NCBI GenBank assembly: GCA_950106755.1
Contig: OX467092.1
Span: 2,480,001 to 2,544,000 of the forward strand
Direction of reading: 5' to 3'
DNA from: Climacium dendroides
Taxonomy: Eukaryota; Streptophyta; Bryopsida; Hypnales; Climaciaceae
DNA: 64,000 bases
Shown here: positions 1 through 11,400 of the stretch, in pieces
Layout of the letters: every line of letters starts with the position of its first letter
How positions within the stretch are numbered: the stretch's first letter is position 1
Made by a program: the position numbers and the translations under genes
Notes under the pieces: generated by a model
The model's database searches: none
What the model was told of the DNA's origin: nothing
Seen by the model: only the letters and a program-made list of their open reading frames with translations

Positions 1-864
1 ATTTTGTATAGACAGTAGATATCAATATATTTAAACAAGTGAACTAGTCTTGTGGAAGCTAAGCATTCAAAAACACCCCCCAAAGCTGGGGGTAGGGTGA
101 GACTAAGCTTATTAGGATTTTATTGAAACCAATTTTTTTCTACATATTGCTATATATCAACAAAGGATTAAAAAATACGTGCCTAAAATTGCATGAGTAC
201 ATATCTCCAAATATATCTCCATATATATATATATGTTATGAATTCCAAATAATTTATTTTTTAATAAATATGATCAATAATGACCACCTTTAAAGGAAGA
301 AGGGTGGCTAGTGTTTTTGAAGGATTAGAGTATTAGAAGTCATTGGATATTAAAATTTGAGAATAGCATATTATCATTATTATGTAGTATTTAAATTGTA
401 AAAGCCCTTTGCAATATAAGAAATGAAGGGCCATTAATAGATAAGCAAGTATCATTAAAGGATTGCAACAAACTTGGCCAAATAAAATGTTTGGGCCATA
501 TTTGAAATATTGAATATTAAAAATTTGTGTAATTTGGACATCAATGACTTCAATTCTTGTCTCAAACCTATTTAAGTCTTTGTAATCAACATTGAGATTT
601 TCTACTATTGTAGTTAGATCTTAGGTTTGGCCTTCTAGTGCCAAATATTTAATTTAAGTCTAAAATAAACTTTGATACTTTAAAATATTATTTTTTGAAA
701 AATTAAGCATAGAATATACTAAAATTAAAAAAATTGCAACTACTTTACATTTCTCTAAAAGGCACTTGTAACTAGTGTACAAAGATGAGAAGACAAGTTC
801 TTTAACAAAGTGGGGTGGTTGGAGGTCCCCCACATGGAATATATAAATTATGATTAGTATTAAT

Positions 865-1280
865 AGCTCAACTCATAGTCAAGTCAAAAACAAGAAATGT
901 GTTCAAAGTAGAATTTTAGACCTCATTTAAGAATAATTTTTTTCAAAACATTTTGAACTAAACTAATGTAGAAAATTGAACTAACTTTCATCCTCAATTT
1001 TTTTTGAGATTGTGAGCCTTTGATCAAAAGTTATGGACAAAATTTAGAGAGGGATTGGAAAAGACAATTTTTCATATTTTGAAACATTCTCTCTAAATTT
1101 TGTCCATAACTTTTGTTTGGAGGATCAAAATCACAAATGGTCATATGGAGATGGAATTTAGCTTCATTTCCCAATTTTTCTTAGTAAAAAGTTAAAAAAA
1201 AAAAGTTTATTCTACTATGACAATATGAAGTTGAAATTCTACATTGAACACAATTCATGCATTTTAATAATGAATAGTCA
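865..1280. repeat. Long imperfect foldback (MITE-like)
   Basis: The core arms at about 1026-1056 and 1086-1116 (CAAAAGTTATGGACAAAATT and its complement) pair almost perfectly. Outer arms also pair: 'tgtgttcaaagtagaattt' near 900 matches the complement of a segment near 1235. The overall shape is a degenerate foldback of about 400 bp. I could not define terminal bases or a target duplication, so calling it a transposon is inference. Confidence 0.55.
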
Positions 1281-2064
1281 AGCTCTCATCATCAAATTGT
1301 CCCATATTCTTTGAGGATTCATGATAGGCAATGGATTTAATTATGAAAATGACCTCTCCATCCTTCATTTGCACCCAATGTTAGTTCCTTTAGTGGGCCA
1401 TCAAAAGTTTTCTTGATGATAGATGATTAAATGAAAGATTGGTATTTGACTCAATGGATTATTATTGCATTCTCTAAACTTTCAACTAAGCATCTTTACA
1501 TTTATTTGTTGATTTGGCTATAAGTAGTTTCAAAATGAACATAGAAATATTAATTTAAACCTAATTTACTATATGGGTACAATAGTCCTCAATAAAGTTA
1601 GAATTAGCTCAAATTGTTATCATCTTTTTTATCATTAAGGTGTGATTTTAGAAATTGCATTGGACCTTCAAATAGTGTAAGTACATGAGATGGGAAATCA
1701 TCTTTGTAAATTTTTTTTAAATGTGGGATGCACATGTTTATAGTTGACTATAAGAAAGTTATGCAATAGCTAGGAATGCACTCTATTTATTTGATTTATA
1801 AATTGTAAAACAAAGCCATTAAATTATTAAGCAAATTTGTAGTTTGTATACATTTAAAAGTCAAAATGAGTTTTTGATTTCATTTTTACCTTATCATTTT
1901 CATTTAGATTGACTAAAAAAATTCATGTAGGTGAATCAAATTTGATGTGTTAGTACCATAAATCTTTTTGTAAAGGTCAAATTTATTAAGATATAACTTA
2001 GTGTAGTTTTAAATTTCAACAAACTAATTACATAGTGAATTTTGTTGTTTTTTAAGAAATTTGT

Positions 2065-2256
2065 TCATATATCATTTCAATGTACAAGAATGAGATCTTA
2101 AGTGACTAAAAATTTATTGTATAATAATAAGTTTTTTGAATTCATTTTAATGATATTTTTTTCAAAAGTTTATTTATCAACTTTATTTTTATATTTTCTA
2201 TAAATCCAAATCTTAATATATTAAGATGTCATTCTTATACATTGAAATGATAAAAT
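2065..2256. repeat. Inverted repeat of about 33 bp with 120 bp spacer
   Basis: The left arm (TATCATTTCAATGTACAAGA, then ATGAGATCTTAA) is matched by the complement of the right arm near 2219-2256 with only a few mismatches. It may be the two ends of a small foldback element. No target duplication was seen. Confidence 0.5.
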
Positions 2257-3060
2257 GAAGGATTTGAAAAAAGTAGAAAATTTAATTCAATTTACATTTT
2301 TCTTTAATCTTTACATTAGGTTTACATTCTTAACCAATTCTCAACCATATATCAAACTAGAAAATCCCACTATAATTAAATGCTAAATATTGTAGAAACA
2401 TTGAATAAACTCTAGATGAAATTATAAAATTGTATTTAAAAAAAATTCTACTATAATTTAAATAGTAGAACACAAAGAATAAAGTGCACACAAAGATTCA
2501 ATATAGTAGAATAATTATTTATTTTATAGTTTTTTTTTTTATGTATTGGATAGTTATTATGTCATTGTTTTAGAAGATGTTTAATTGTAAAGAAATTGTA
2601 ATCATGAATAGAAATTCAAATTTTACATCTATTTTATTTCAACATTCATATAAGAAAATCAAATTGCATACTTTAATTTGCCAAATTTAATGAAAAAAGA
2701 CAAAACTTAAACATGAAAATAATTACAACTTAAAAATATACAATGTTTGAAGAGGTATGTTATGATGAATTTGATGAGTATACATGTAAATGATAAGATC
2801 ACAAGTTTACAAAGTAATAATTCAATCATATTCACGATTACATCGTAAAACTTTAATATTATTATTTTATAATTTATTAAAAAAAATATTTGCAATTTTA
2901 TTTATAATGTTGAAAGGAACTTCCTTTAATTTAAAGAAAATAATTCAAAAATAAAACCACCAACATAATCAATGAATATGTGTCAAAATTCTACTAATCA
3001 ACCTTAAAGACCTAGTTCATAAAATCATGTAAGATATCAACATCAATATCCAAATATTCA

Positions 3061-3690
3061 ATGGGTTCTCAATTCCAAAAAAAAGATAATGAAATGTGGC
3101 AAAGAGGGTCGAGATCTTATGATTTTGGAGAACCAAAACGAGGACCATCGTTTTCATTAGGAATACGAAATTCAATAAAGTCAAATAATAATTCTTCAAT
3201 ACCTGGTCCAGGAGCATACAATAGTGATAAATCAACATTCACAAGAGCATCGGCCCCAGCATATTCTATGGGCGGAAGGAATACAATAAAAGATTCTACT
3301 ACTATTACTCCTGGACCTGGAGCGTACAACATTGAATGTTCATCCAAAAATAACATTGCAACTTCATATCACTTAAGTTCTAGAGCATCCGATGCTATAG
3401 TAAACTCAAGAAATACATTTGGTTGTTCAACAATGAAATCAGCTCCAGCTTTTAGCTTTGGTGGACGATCTCAATTTCATTTAGATGATACTCCAGGCCC
3501 AGGTGCATATAATGTGAATGTAGGTAAAAATAGGCAAGGACCTTCATATTCTATTGCATCTCGTGAAAATAGGTTCAAAATTGATAAAGGATCTAGTCCT
3601 GGTCCTGGTGCTTATAATATATCTCTTGTTGGTCGTTCAGCACCCTCTTATACTATTGCTCAAAAACGCCAAGAAACTTCAATTGCATAG
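3061..3690 (+). CDS. SHIPPO (STPGR) repeat protein, ODF3/CIMAP-like
   Basis: This 209-residue intronless frame has four PGPGAYN motifs (residues 48-54, 84-90, 145-151, 180-186). Each is followed or preceded by a GPSFSLG/APAYSMGGR/APAFSFGGR/GPSYSIASR-type segment, the alternating pattern of SHIPPO repeats. Known members (ODF3/CIMAP family) are microtubule-associated proteins of sperm flagella and cilia, so a role in a motile-gamete axoneme is inferred. The start is the first ATG; an upstream exon cannot be excluded, but the first repeat (RGPSFSLG, residues 27-34) is already complete. The surrounding DNA is AT-rich and no partner gene lies nearby. The third repeat unit is longer than the others, with about 30 extra residues (94-124), perhaps a degenerated extra repeat. 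The family call is firm; expression and exact start are not. Confidence 0.85.
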   Translation: MGSQFQKKDNEMWQRGSRSYDFGEPKRGPSFSLGIRNSIKSNNNSSIPGPGAYNSDKSTFTRASAPAYSMGGRNTIKDSTTITPGPGAYNIECSSKNNIATSYHLSSRASDAIVNSRNTFGCSTMKSAPAFSFGGRSQFHLDDTPGPGAYNVNVGKNRQGPSYSIASRENRFKIDKGSSPGPGAYNISLVGRSAPSYTIAQKRQETSIA

Positions 3691-5334
3691 ATTTATAAAT
3701 ACATTTGAATTTTGAGGTGTTGTTGTTGATATTTTGATTCAATTGTACAAAGTGTACTTACATGAAAATTATACTTCAAATTTAAAAAATTTAATTTGAC
3801 ATTAATTTTTGTAGTTTTATTTATAATCTTATATATTTGTGGGAATTGCATTTTATTAATTCATTGTCATTTCTTGTTCAATCACTTTAAAGAAAAAAAT
3901 TGATTAATTTTAAGCATCAACATATCCAATTCTAAATAGTAAATTAATGTTTTTTTTAATCATTACAAAAATCTTTTGAAAATTATAAATCATACTTTTT
4001 TTTTATCAATATCTTACATTTATTACTTATTATTTATATAAATAATAAGTCTCAAGATAATAAATCTATAATTGGTACATGCAAATATAATTTGTACAAT
4101 ATGACTTATAAATATGAAGCAAAAATATCATTAAATTTGATTAATTCATACATTTACATTACACATGCTTCTGATTTTTTCAATTAACACATAAATATGA
4201 TTTTTCTCACATTTCAATGAATTATGTAAAACTTGAAAATCAAGAATTAAATTTATAAAACCATATAATAATTATTATAAAAACCTTATTTTCATAATAT
4301 TTTTTTGTTGTCAATAATTATTATAAATTGTTAAAAAATCATATATTATTTTTTAATATATTTATACACAAAAAATAAAGTTTATGGGTTGCATGTAAAT
4401 ATTGTCAATTTTTTACCAGCTTAGCAATCACTAGTAGAAGAGAATTTAACAAAGTACCATTTGAAGTGAAGTCAAAGTATGAGTTGAAAAGCTTGATATT
4501 GAACTAAATAACATTGCCTCAACTTTACAGCCAAGGATTCTTCACACCTACCAAATATTGTGGTAGAAACCTAGGAAAATATTATTCAATCTACTAGTGG
4601 TGTTCATAATTTAAAGTGGGGGTTCATTGAACCCAAAGTACACAAGGATGATCTACATGAACATGATTGGAGATCAACCCCCTAAACTATGCTCGGTAAG
4701 CGTGATGAACTTGTACACCAACTTTACAAACAATTTCCAATCAACAAAATGTTAAGAGTCAAACTGTCTCAAAGGTAAGATGTCATCTTCATTGACATTA
4801 TACCTACTCTTCAAGCAAAACTTAGAAAATTCATTTTGTAACAGAACCCAAGTCATACAATTCTTTTAGGGCTTTGGAATCCTCTTGAAAATGGGGTCAA
4901 GCTCCACAATCACCCACTCTAATCACCACAGAGTGGACATACCCTTCCAGAGCCTCGCAAGCTCATTTACCCTTCTGTAGAGCCTCTTCCAGAATTGACA
5001 AAGCCAGCCCGATTTGAAATGAATTAATGATCGAAGTAACGTTCAAGAACAAAAGTCCAAAAAATTTCTTATAACAACAATCCAATCCAAATAATACATT
5101 CTTTGGTGCATTCCAATCCTCTCTGAAAATGGGGACAAGTTCCGCAAACTAATCACCCACATACTCTAATTTACAGTCAACAGCTGAAAGCCTGGAGAAA
5201 TGGATTCCATACATCGGCACCAGAAACTCTGGAGATACCTTTCCAGAGTGTGCTCATTCAGCTTTCTAAAGAGCCTTTCCCAGTGTTGACAAAACCCAGC
5301 TATACATGGAGTGAATTCATGAATGAAGTTATCC
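3691..5334. other. Intergenic; 3' flank of both neighbouring genes
   Basis: AT-rich to about 4400, then more balanced. No coding frame recognised. It contains a diverged direct duplication (next entry) just downstream of the dienelactone hydrolase stop codon. Confidence 0.6.
4850..5300. repeat. Diverged direct duplication beside hydrolase gene, third partial copy at 7480-7545
   Basis: Segments at about 4855-5030 and 5085-5300 share the same order of words: 'attctttngg', 'ttccaatcctct...gaaaatggggacaag', 'aatcacccac', 'ctttccagag' and 'gttgacaaa'. A third short copy starting 'ttggaatccaaataatgcaattctctggtgcg' lies at 7487-7540, inside intron 1 of the hydrolase gene. This may be a dispersed element or a local gene-flank duplication. 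Confidence 0.5.
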
Positions 5335-7850
5335 TCAAGAGGAGTGAGCGAGCAAGTCAGCCTTGAGCCACAGACGCATGGCCGTGAACGCGGCCTCATC
5401 GTCTTCCAGCGTGTCCGGCTGGTGTACAAACCCATGCCCACGTCTGGCGTATACAATCGCTTTGGAGCCGGCCACTCTCCTTTTCAGCTCCTTCACCACC
5501 TCCACAGATGACTTGGGGTCCGAGTCTCCCGTGATGAGAAGCAGAGACACTTGGATCGACTGAGCGACTTCAGGGTCGATCCGTGTTCCGTAGAGCGACA
5601 CTGCTGTGGCAAAGGTGGTGGGTTGCCTGGCCACCGTTTGAATGGTCTGGCCACCGCCGATACAGAATCCCACCACAGCATACTTGGGGGATGAAAAATC
5701 TGGATACATCATCTGGCGCAGCTAACAGGGAGTCCACAAAGCGCTGGCAGACCCAAACCACGGAATTCTTCTGTATACCTGCTGATTGCGGGAGGGCTGC
5801 ATGGAGGCCAGGGCGTCGCAGTCGAGGAGGGACGATCGGCAGGCGCGGGAAGAAGAGGTGACGAACGATGTTTATTTTTCTTTGTATATATGGCCCCGCT
5901 TGGTGGTGAGGATGACTCTTCGTCGGGGTCTTCAAGCAGATTTCTGAGATAGGCGAAGGAGACGTCGATGTCGTCGGCTATTTGCTCTGGAGTGTCGGTG
6001 CTGCGCCACCGCTCGTAGGCCTCTCCTGTCGGGGGTGTCTGCTCGTCCCAGGACTCGCCTCGGAAGAGGTCCGGGACTAACACACTGGCAGCAGCACCAC
6101 ATGGAGGTGCGAATTCAATGAGGAAATGGAAGCTAAGAGTCATCTCTGTTCGAACTTACTCTCAAAGCAGCGATCGCTGATTCGAGAAGAATGTCAAACA
6201 AATAGAAAATTGTCAAATGATATAGTGGGAAGGAAGATCAAAAGTGTGAGGGGATTCATTGCAGCAGGAGGGAAACTTGGGGGGGTGATAGATTCGTACT
6301 TATAGCCAACGCAGCCCAATCGGTACACAAAGTCTCGGAGTCCACTGCTCTCGTAACCATACACATCCGACAAGAGAAGCACTCCTGCACCGTTGTTGTT
6401 TTTGAGTGCCTGGATGTAGTAGCCCGAGAATCCGCCCTCAGACTCCGCATCGCCAATCTCGACATCGAGGCCATTGACAAGCTCGCAGACTTCATCGTCG
6501 CCTGCTGCACCCTCCTGCTGCTCAGATGCAGTTTCCTCCGCCTGCTGAGCATGCATTTGCACGTTTCGAAGTCGTGATGAATTTGCGCAACGGTGCTCAC
6601 ACGATCCTACAATCTCGTCGAAGTACTACAGCTCGACAGATCAGGATCGCATCCAAACACGGGTGTGAAACTGTAGAAACCTGAAATTCGAAAATTCTTA
6701 CAGAGCCCCTGAAATTCGCATTTCACGAAGTTTTACGAAGTCTCAAGTACTCCTTTCGATCAACGGTGTCACCGATACAGTTCTAAGGTAACCTCAATCA
6801 TATTTCGGCAATTTTATGGTTCCCTGGACCACCATATGCTTTTCCATCTGTAATTCCATCTGTAATTCCCTCCATATATCTTGAAAATTTTGGACTATTT
6901 TTTGGTCCAGATTTAACAAACGTGATGAATTTGCAAAACTAAAATCAGAAACAGAGACAAAATGTCATTAAATCCCATGACAAAGAAGCAGAGGTACGAC
7001 ACACACACATGTAACAAGCTCCGATTTCAAGTGGTTGTTTACAGACACGTAAATCTGAGAGCTGAAAGCGACAACTGAATTCTGCGAACTAAAATTCGTC
7101 CAGCTTCCAATTCACTCATTTTCAGAAGACACCGGTGAGTATTTCCAGATTCGAGTCTTTTAGGTCTACTGAGTTTTTGCTCACTACCAGAAAAATTTGC
7201 GTTTTTCTCTGTTCTTTGCCAACATCCTGTGTTCTTGCGCTACAAACTCTCAGACGTAATAGAAAAACGTAGGAAAAACGTTCAAATTGAAGCTGACCTA
7301 GGAAGCAAGAAATACTCTCGAAAAACTTTCTTCGTAACTATCGATTCATTCAACGCTTGCGCTGTAAAAACAATCTCGAAGACTCGCTATGGCATTCTCG
7401 AACTCATTCCAAGCAACAACAGGGCACATTCTCCGACGATCATCCACCAATAAACCTTTAAAACTTCATAACTTTTGACACTTGGAATCCAAATAATGCA
7501 ATTCTCTGGTGCGTTGGAACCCTCTTTGAATTGTTAACAAGAAAATTTTAAAATACAACCATTCCAAACTATAGAAACTATGCTTGCAAGTAGGTGTGGT
7601 GACCTTCCTAGCCTTCATCCGCACACAAATCCAAATTCACGCACTAGAACCAGCCACGATGCTTACCAACAAGCGACCACGGTGCTCCAGCAGGCAAATG
7701 AGCGGAGTCGAACTTACAACTCCTTCGCGTGCAAACTCCGCCCAGAACAACACGTCGACGCCACGAGGAAGAGCCGGGAAGTCGAGAACAACGAGAAGGC
7801 TGAGCCAGAAGAGAAGTGGCAGCAGCGGAAGTAGAGATGGCCATCGCCAT
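5335..7850 (-). CDS. Plastid-targeted dienelactone hydrolase family protein (4+ exons)
   Basis: This is an alpha/beta hydrolase of the carboxymethylenebutenolidase family. Exon 1 (7850-7718) begins MAMAISTSAAATSLL and is Ser/Ala/Arg-rich without acidic residues, a typical chloroplast transit peptide; its donor is GTAAGT. Exon 2 (6504-6300) reads CELVNGLDVEIG ... LLLSDVYGYES ... GCVGY. Exon 3 starts at 6084 (NVLVPDLFRGESWDE), and phases 1 and 2 match at these two junctions. The last exon, from about 5700 to 5335, holds the catalytic Cys (VVGFCIGGG), Asp (ITGDSDP) and His (RRGHGFVHQ). The exon 3/exon 4 junction is unresolved because several weak donors lie between 5920 and 5770. Order and motifs match the plant chloroplast homologues of At2g32520 type; the substrate is unknown. 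The 1.2 kb first intron carries a dispersed repeat. Confidence 0.8.
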
Positions 7851-8416
7851 GGCCTCAACAGCGACGAGGACGGCGTTACCAGGCAAGGAATTGCAGAGGC
7901 GATGGCGGGGCTTCGTTCTTTTGAGTTGTGGGTGTGTAGTGGAAAACGTGGAGGACAGTTCCATGTGGAATTTGGCGAGCGAGTGCTGCAGATATTTGTT
8001 GCCGAATATGAATTGCGAGTGGATATTTCTGCTGAGCTCACCAGTGGCTGTTGAAGGTATGGCACTGTATGGGATACGGTATAATAAGTGCACCTTCCTG
8101 TAGAGAAAAATCCTGTAAGAGAAAAGTTAATCTTCCTCCCAACATCGAAAATTTAGGTAGAGGCGACCCCAATGCGAGGATCAAACTAAAATCTCACATT
8201 CTCAAGCACAAGTGAATATTGCAGAACCTAGGGAAAATAACGCCTTTCAGGGTGATCAATCTACAAGCTTTGATAATAATCACCCAAACTATCCATGCTG
8301 GTTCTTCAATCAATCGCTGTGCTGGTTCATTTTGCCACTCCAATGTCTTGACAGGTTTGCACTTAACTGACACTGTTTTAGTCCCATTTCAACAGCAGTA
8401 TGATCTCCTCCTGCTG
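7851..8416. other. Intergenic between two minus-strand genes
   Basis: This stretch contains the promoter side of the hydrolase gene and the 3' flank of the VWA/Cache gene. Open frames on both strands show no family resemblance. Confidence 0.5.
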
Positions 8417-11400
8417 TCATCTGTCGGCTCTGTCGTTCTGTCTCATGTCGTCGTCATCTTCTCTACCTCCAGGGAATTCATCAGGTTTCGGACGTCGCCT
8501 TCTCAAACAGACGCAAGCAATGATAGCCAACGTTGCTAACGCTGCTATGCCCAGCCCCAAGCCTAAGCCTAATGCGAGAGGCAAACTCCGTGGCTTATCG
8601 GCACATTTACCGCAGCAGCTCAGCTTTCGGAATTCGGTGATGTCCGTGTTGAAGTTACTTGAACAGACAATATTTGATGCTTGCGCGGCTTGATTGCACG
8701 TCTTATTCGAAGTCTGCCATTCCGCCAAAATCAGTGTCAATAGGTGAATATTTGTTTTCTCAGAACTTGATCTCTAACAGAAAGAGAAACAACTTCGACC
8801 CTTCATGTTATTTCTTAATTAGTGAGTCCTGTTCATAACATTCTTAATTCTTCCAGGCAGGGCCCCTCTGCTTCCCATGAATCAAGATTTTATGAAACAA
8901 GACTTCTTGCACTCTAGAAAATAGAATGTTGAATGTCTCAGTGGCTCATAGTTCAGCATTTAGCATTCAACAATTCATAATACCGGTATTCTTGAATTGT
9001 GAGCTATGTAAATACAAATTATTCTTCTTGTAGTGATATTATAGATTCTCTAGCCTTCCCCATTCAAGAATGTATGCAAGTCTCTCTTCTAGTTCAAGTA
9101 TTTAATAAAGGTATTTAATTGTGGTGTCACTTGTACTACATTCTAGGATGTTGATGTATGATCTACAAAGAATATACCCTTTTGTTGCACCAACTCAAAA
9201 TAGAGTTGGAGATATTTCTCTCTTTCAATTTGTTCATTCAATTTTAATTCCATTATCAAAAAATCCATGACTGTAAGGGTGAAAAATAAAACAAGCGACT
9301 ATGCTACAACAGGCTTTGTCCTTCTAGCACTAATTTCCTTTTCAAGTAAAGTTCTATTCAAACTTTCTCACAAGTTGTTGGTTTCTATGCAAAGCTTCCT
9401 CTAATTGGTCCAAAACAAGGATTTTGGTTGTGATATACTCTTTACATACTTGATTGACGCAGGTAATTGTAGTGATTCCTTCTGATGCATTGAAATTGGT
9501 ACTGCGATTTGCTCTGTTTCTCACAGCTTCTTCAATTGCCTCTCCACTGATCCCGTAGACTTCTTGCAACTTGGTCTTGAAGATGTCAATGGCTGCAACC
9601 CCCACGAGCTCTCCATTGTTGCTAAAAACTAAAAAATAACACACCACCACATGAAATCAATGTAAGTGATCATAGAATTTAAAGATATAAACATGAAGCA
9701 TTATCACATATCAAATTCAACATGCCAAGCAGATCAATCAAGAAGCAAATTTGGCATAAAATCATGCCAAGTCCAATGATTAGGCAATTGTGTCATTGCC
9801 TCACTGTCTAGAAAAAAGAGGATCAATAGACGTAGTAGTCTCTTCATTCTATGCCCTCTTTGATTACAAATCCAGACATTCTTCATTGCAAAGAAAGACA
9901 TGGAATTACGTTTGATAATGCTCTCAAGCCTACTGGCATTCAAGCATTGTCACGTTCTCCATACTGCCATTGCAAGAATTTGAAGCTGAGAAATAGTGTC
10001 TCAATGATTGATACGAAGTACTAGAAAGGATAGAATCCACAATGATAGTCCCACTGAATGGCACTTAAAACCCTCAGTGGGTTCTGTAGTGACTACAGAT
10101 TCTGATTAAGAAGATATGCAACCATTAAATTCAATTCAAGTCCACAAACTTCCTCCCTCGATCAAAGTGCAGTATTGAATCTTGAAGTTTCGAACTTTGG
10201 CTGCTATGATCTGTTAGCATACTTGAGCGGAGGATTAATTAACACAACGCATGAGCTATTCACAAGATTTTCTGCATTATGCCCAATTCAGCATGTTTCA
10301 AGTGACAGTTGATGATGCATAATGCAGATCCCGTACCTGCTTTACTGAGAGTGAACGTCTTGTTGTCTACCTCGGAGAAGTCTGAATATTCTGCACTGTA
10401 GTCAACCCCATTGTTTACGTAAGTCGCATGGACGTTCGCCAGGAATGAATAATACGCCTCCAAAGCTAGAAGTGGATTCCGGTACACAGTGTCGTCCAGG
10501 GTCTTGAAATACCCTCGAGCAGCGCACAATTGACTCGCAAGGGGGCTGGCATCGATGGCTGCAGTACTGGGCGGGAACATGTACACGAACACGCTGATGC
10601 CGTTGTTCTTCATCAAGTCCCACGGTAATGCGGCATTGCTTATGGCACCCACAGCCTTGCTGTCCGTGATCAATATTATCACCTGTTCGGGTTTTACCAC
10701 GTTAAACCCTAAGCACCTCAAATGCTCCAATGGGCATCACATTTTACACCGCTTCTAAGTGTCTCATGTAGAGAATTTCTTTTCTTCACTTTAATTTACT
10801 TTGTGACCAACATTTGCTATGCTCGTCATTGACTATGGAAGTATTTAAGCTTTAGCCCTATTTGCATTATGTTTTTCACAGTATAAGCGATCGAATTGGC
10901 CATACTAACATTGTGAAATCTCTGTTCTTCAAGAGTTCGGTTTACCATCATAGCAGTTGGGGAATGCTGAACTTGTTCCTACTCAAGCGAACTGGACATG
11001 TCCAAATTTCCACGTGAACTAAAAAGACTTCAGTGAACTTCTGACCGTGAAGTGGACATTTATTTTAGCCAAGGATGAATGAGAAGCGATAAAGTTTCAA
11101 ACACGCATAGTTTCGTTGTGATATGAAAAATTTCGTTGTGCCTTTCAAAGGTGTATAGCAATGCCTTGTGACTAAATCAAAAAAATCCCTTCCTGCCAAC
11201 TACAATTGTTTCAGTGGTGCTTCAATTAATTGGTGGATTAATACCAAAAGGACATTGTTCATTTAGTGTCTTCAAATATAACTTTTAAAATGGCAATGAA
11301 ACCATGCCACTTAAGTATTGACCTCATCAATCAATTGAAACGTCTTTAAAATAGTCGATAATCAATGCGGAGGGACTTCAGGTTGACTGAGTAGGGGTAG

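Larger units (their letters stand above)
1..3060. other. Gene-free AT-rich intergenic DNA
   Basis: Long A/T runs and stop-rich frames; no reading frame with recognisable protein character. A small perfect hairpin (ACCCCC/GGGGGT) sits near 76-95. Two longer foldbacks are listed separately. Confidence 0.7.

Noticed and set aside
76..95. Perfect small hairpin as a terminator
   Set aside because: Eukaryotic context with no adjacent gene; hairpins of this size occur by chance.
3117..3356. Minus-strand frame with LYAPGPG repeats
   Set aside because: It is the antisense shadow of the SHIPPO repeats on the plus strand.
7584..8054. 156-codon plus-strand frame as a gene
   Set aside because: It overlaps the minus-strand transit-peptide exon, which is better supported by composition, donor site and phase; the plus frame shows no domain.
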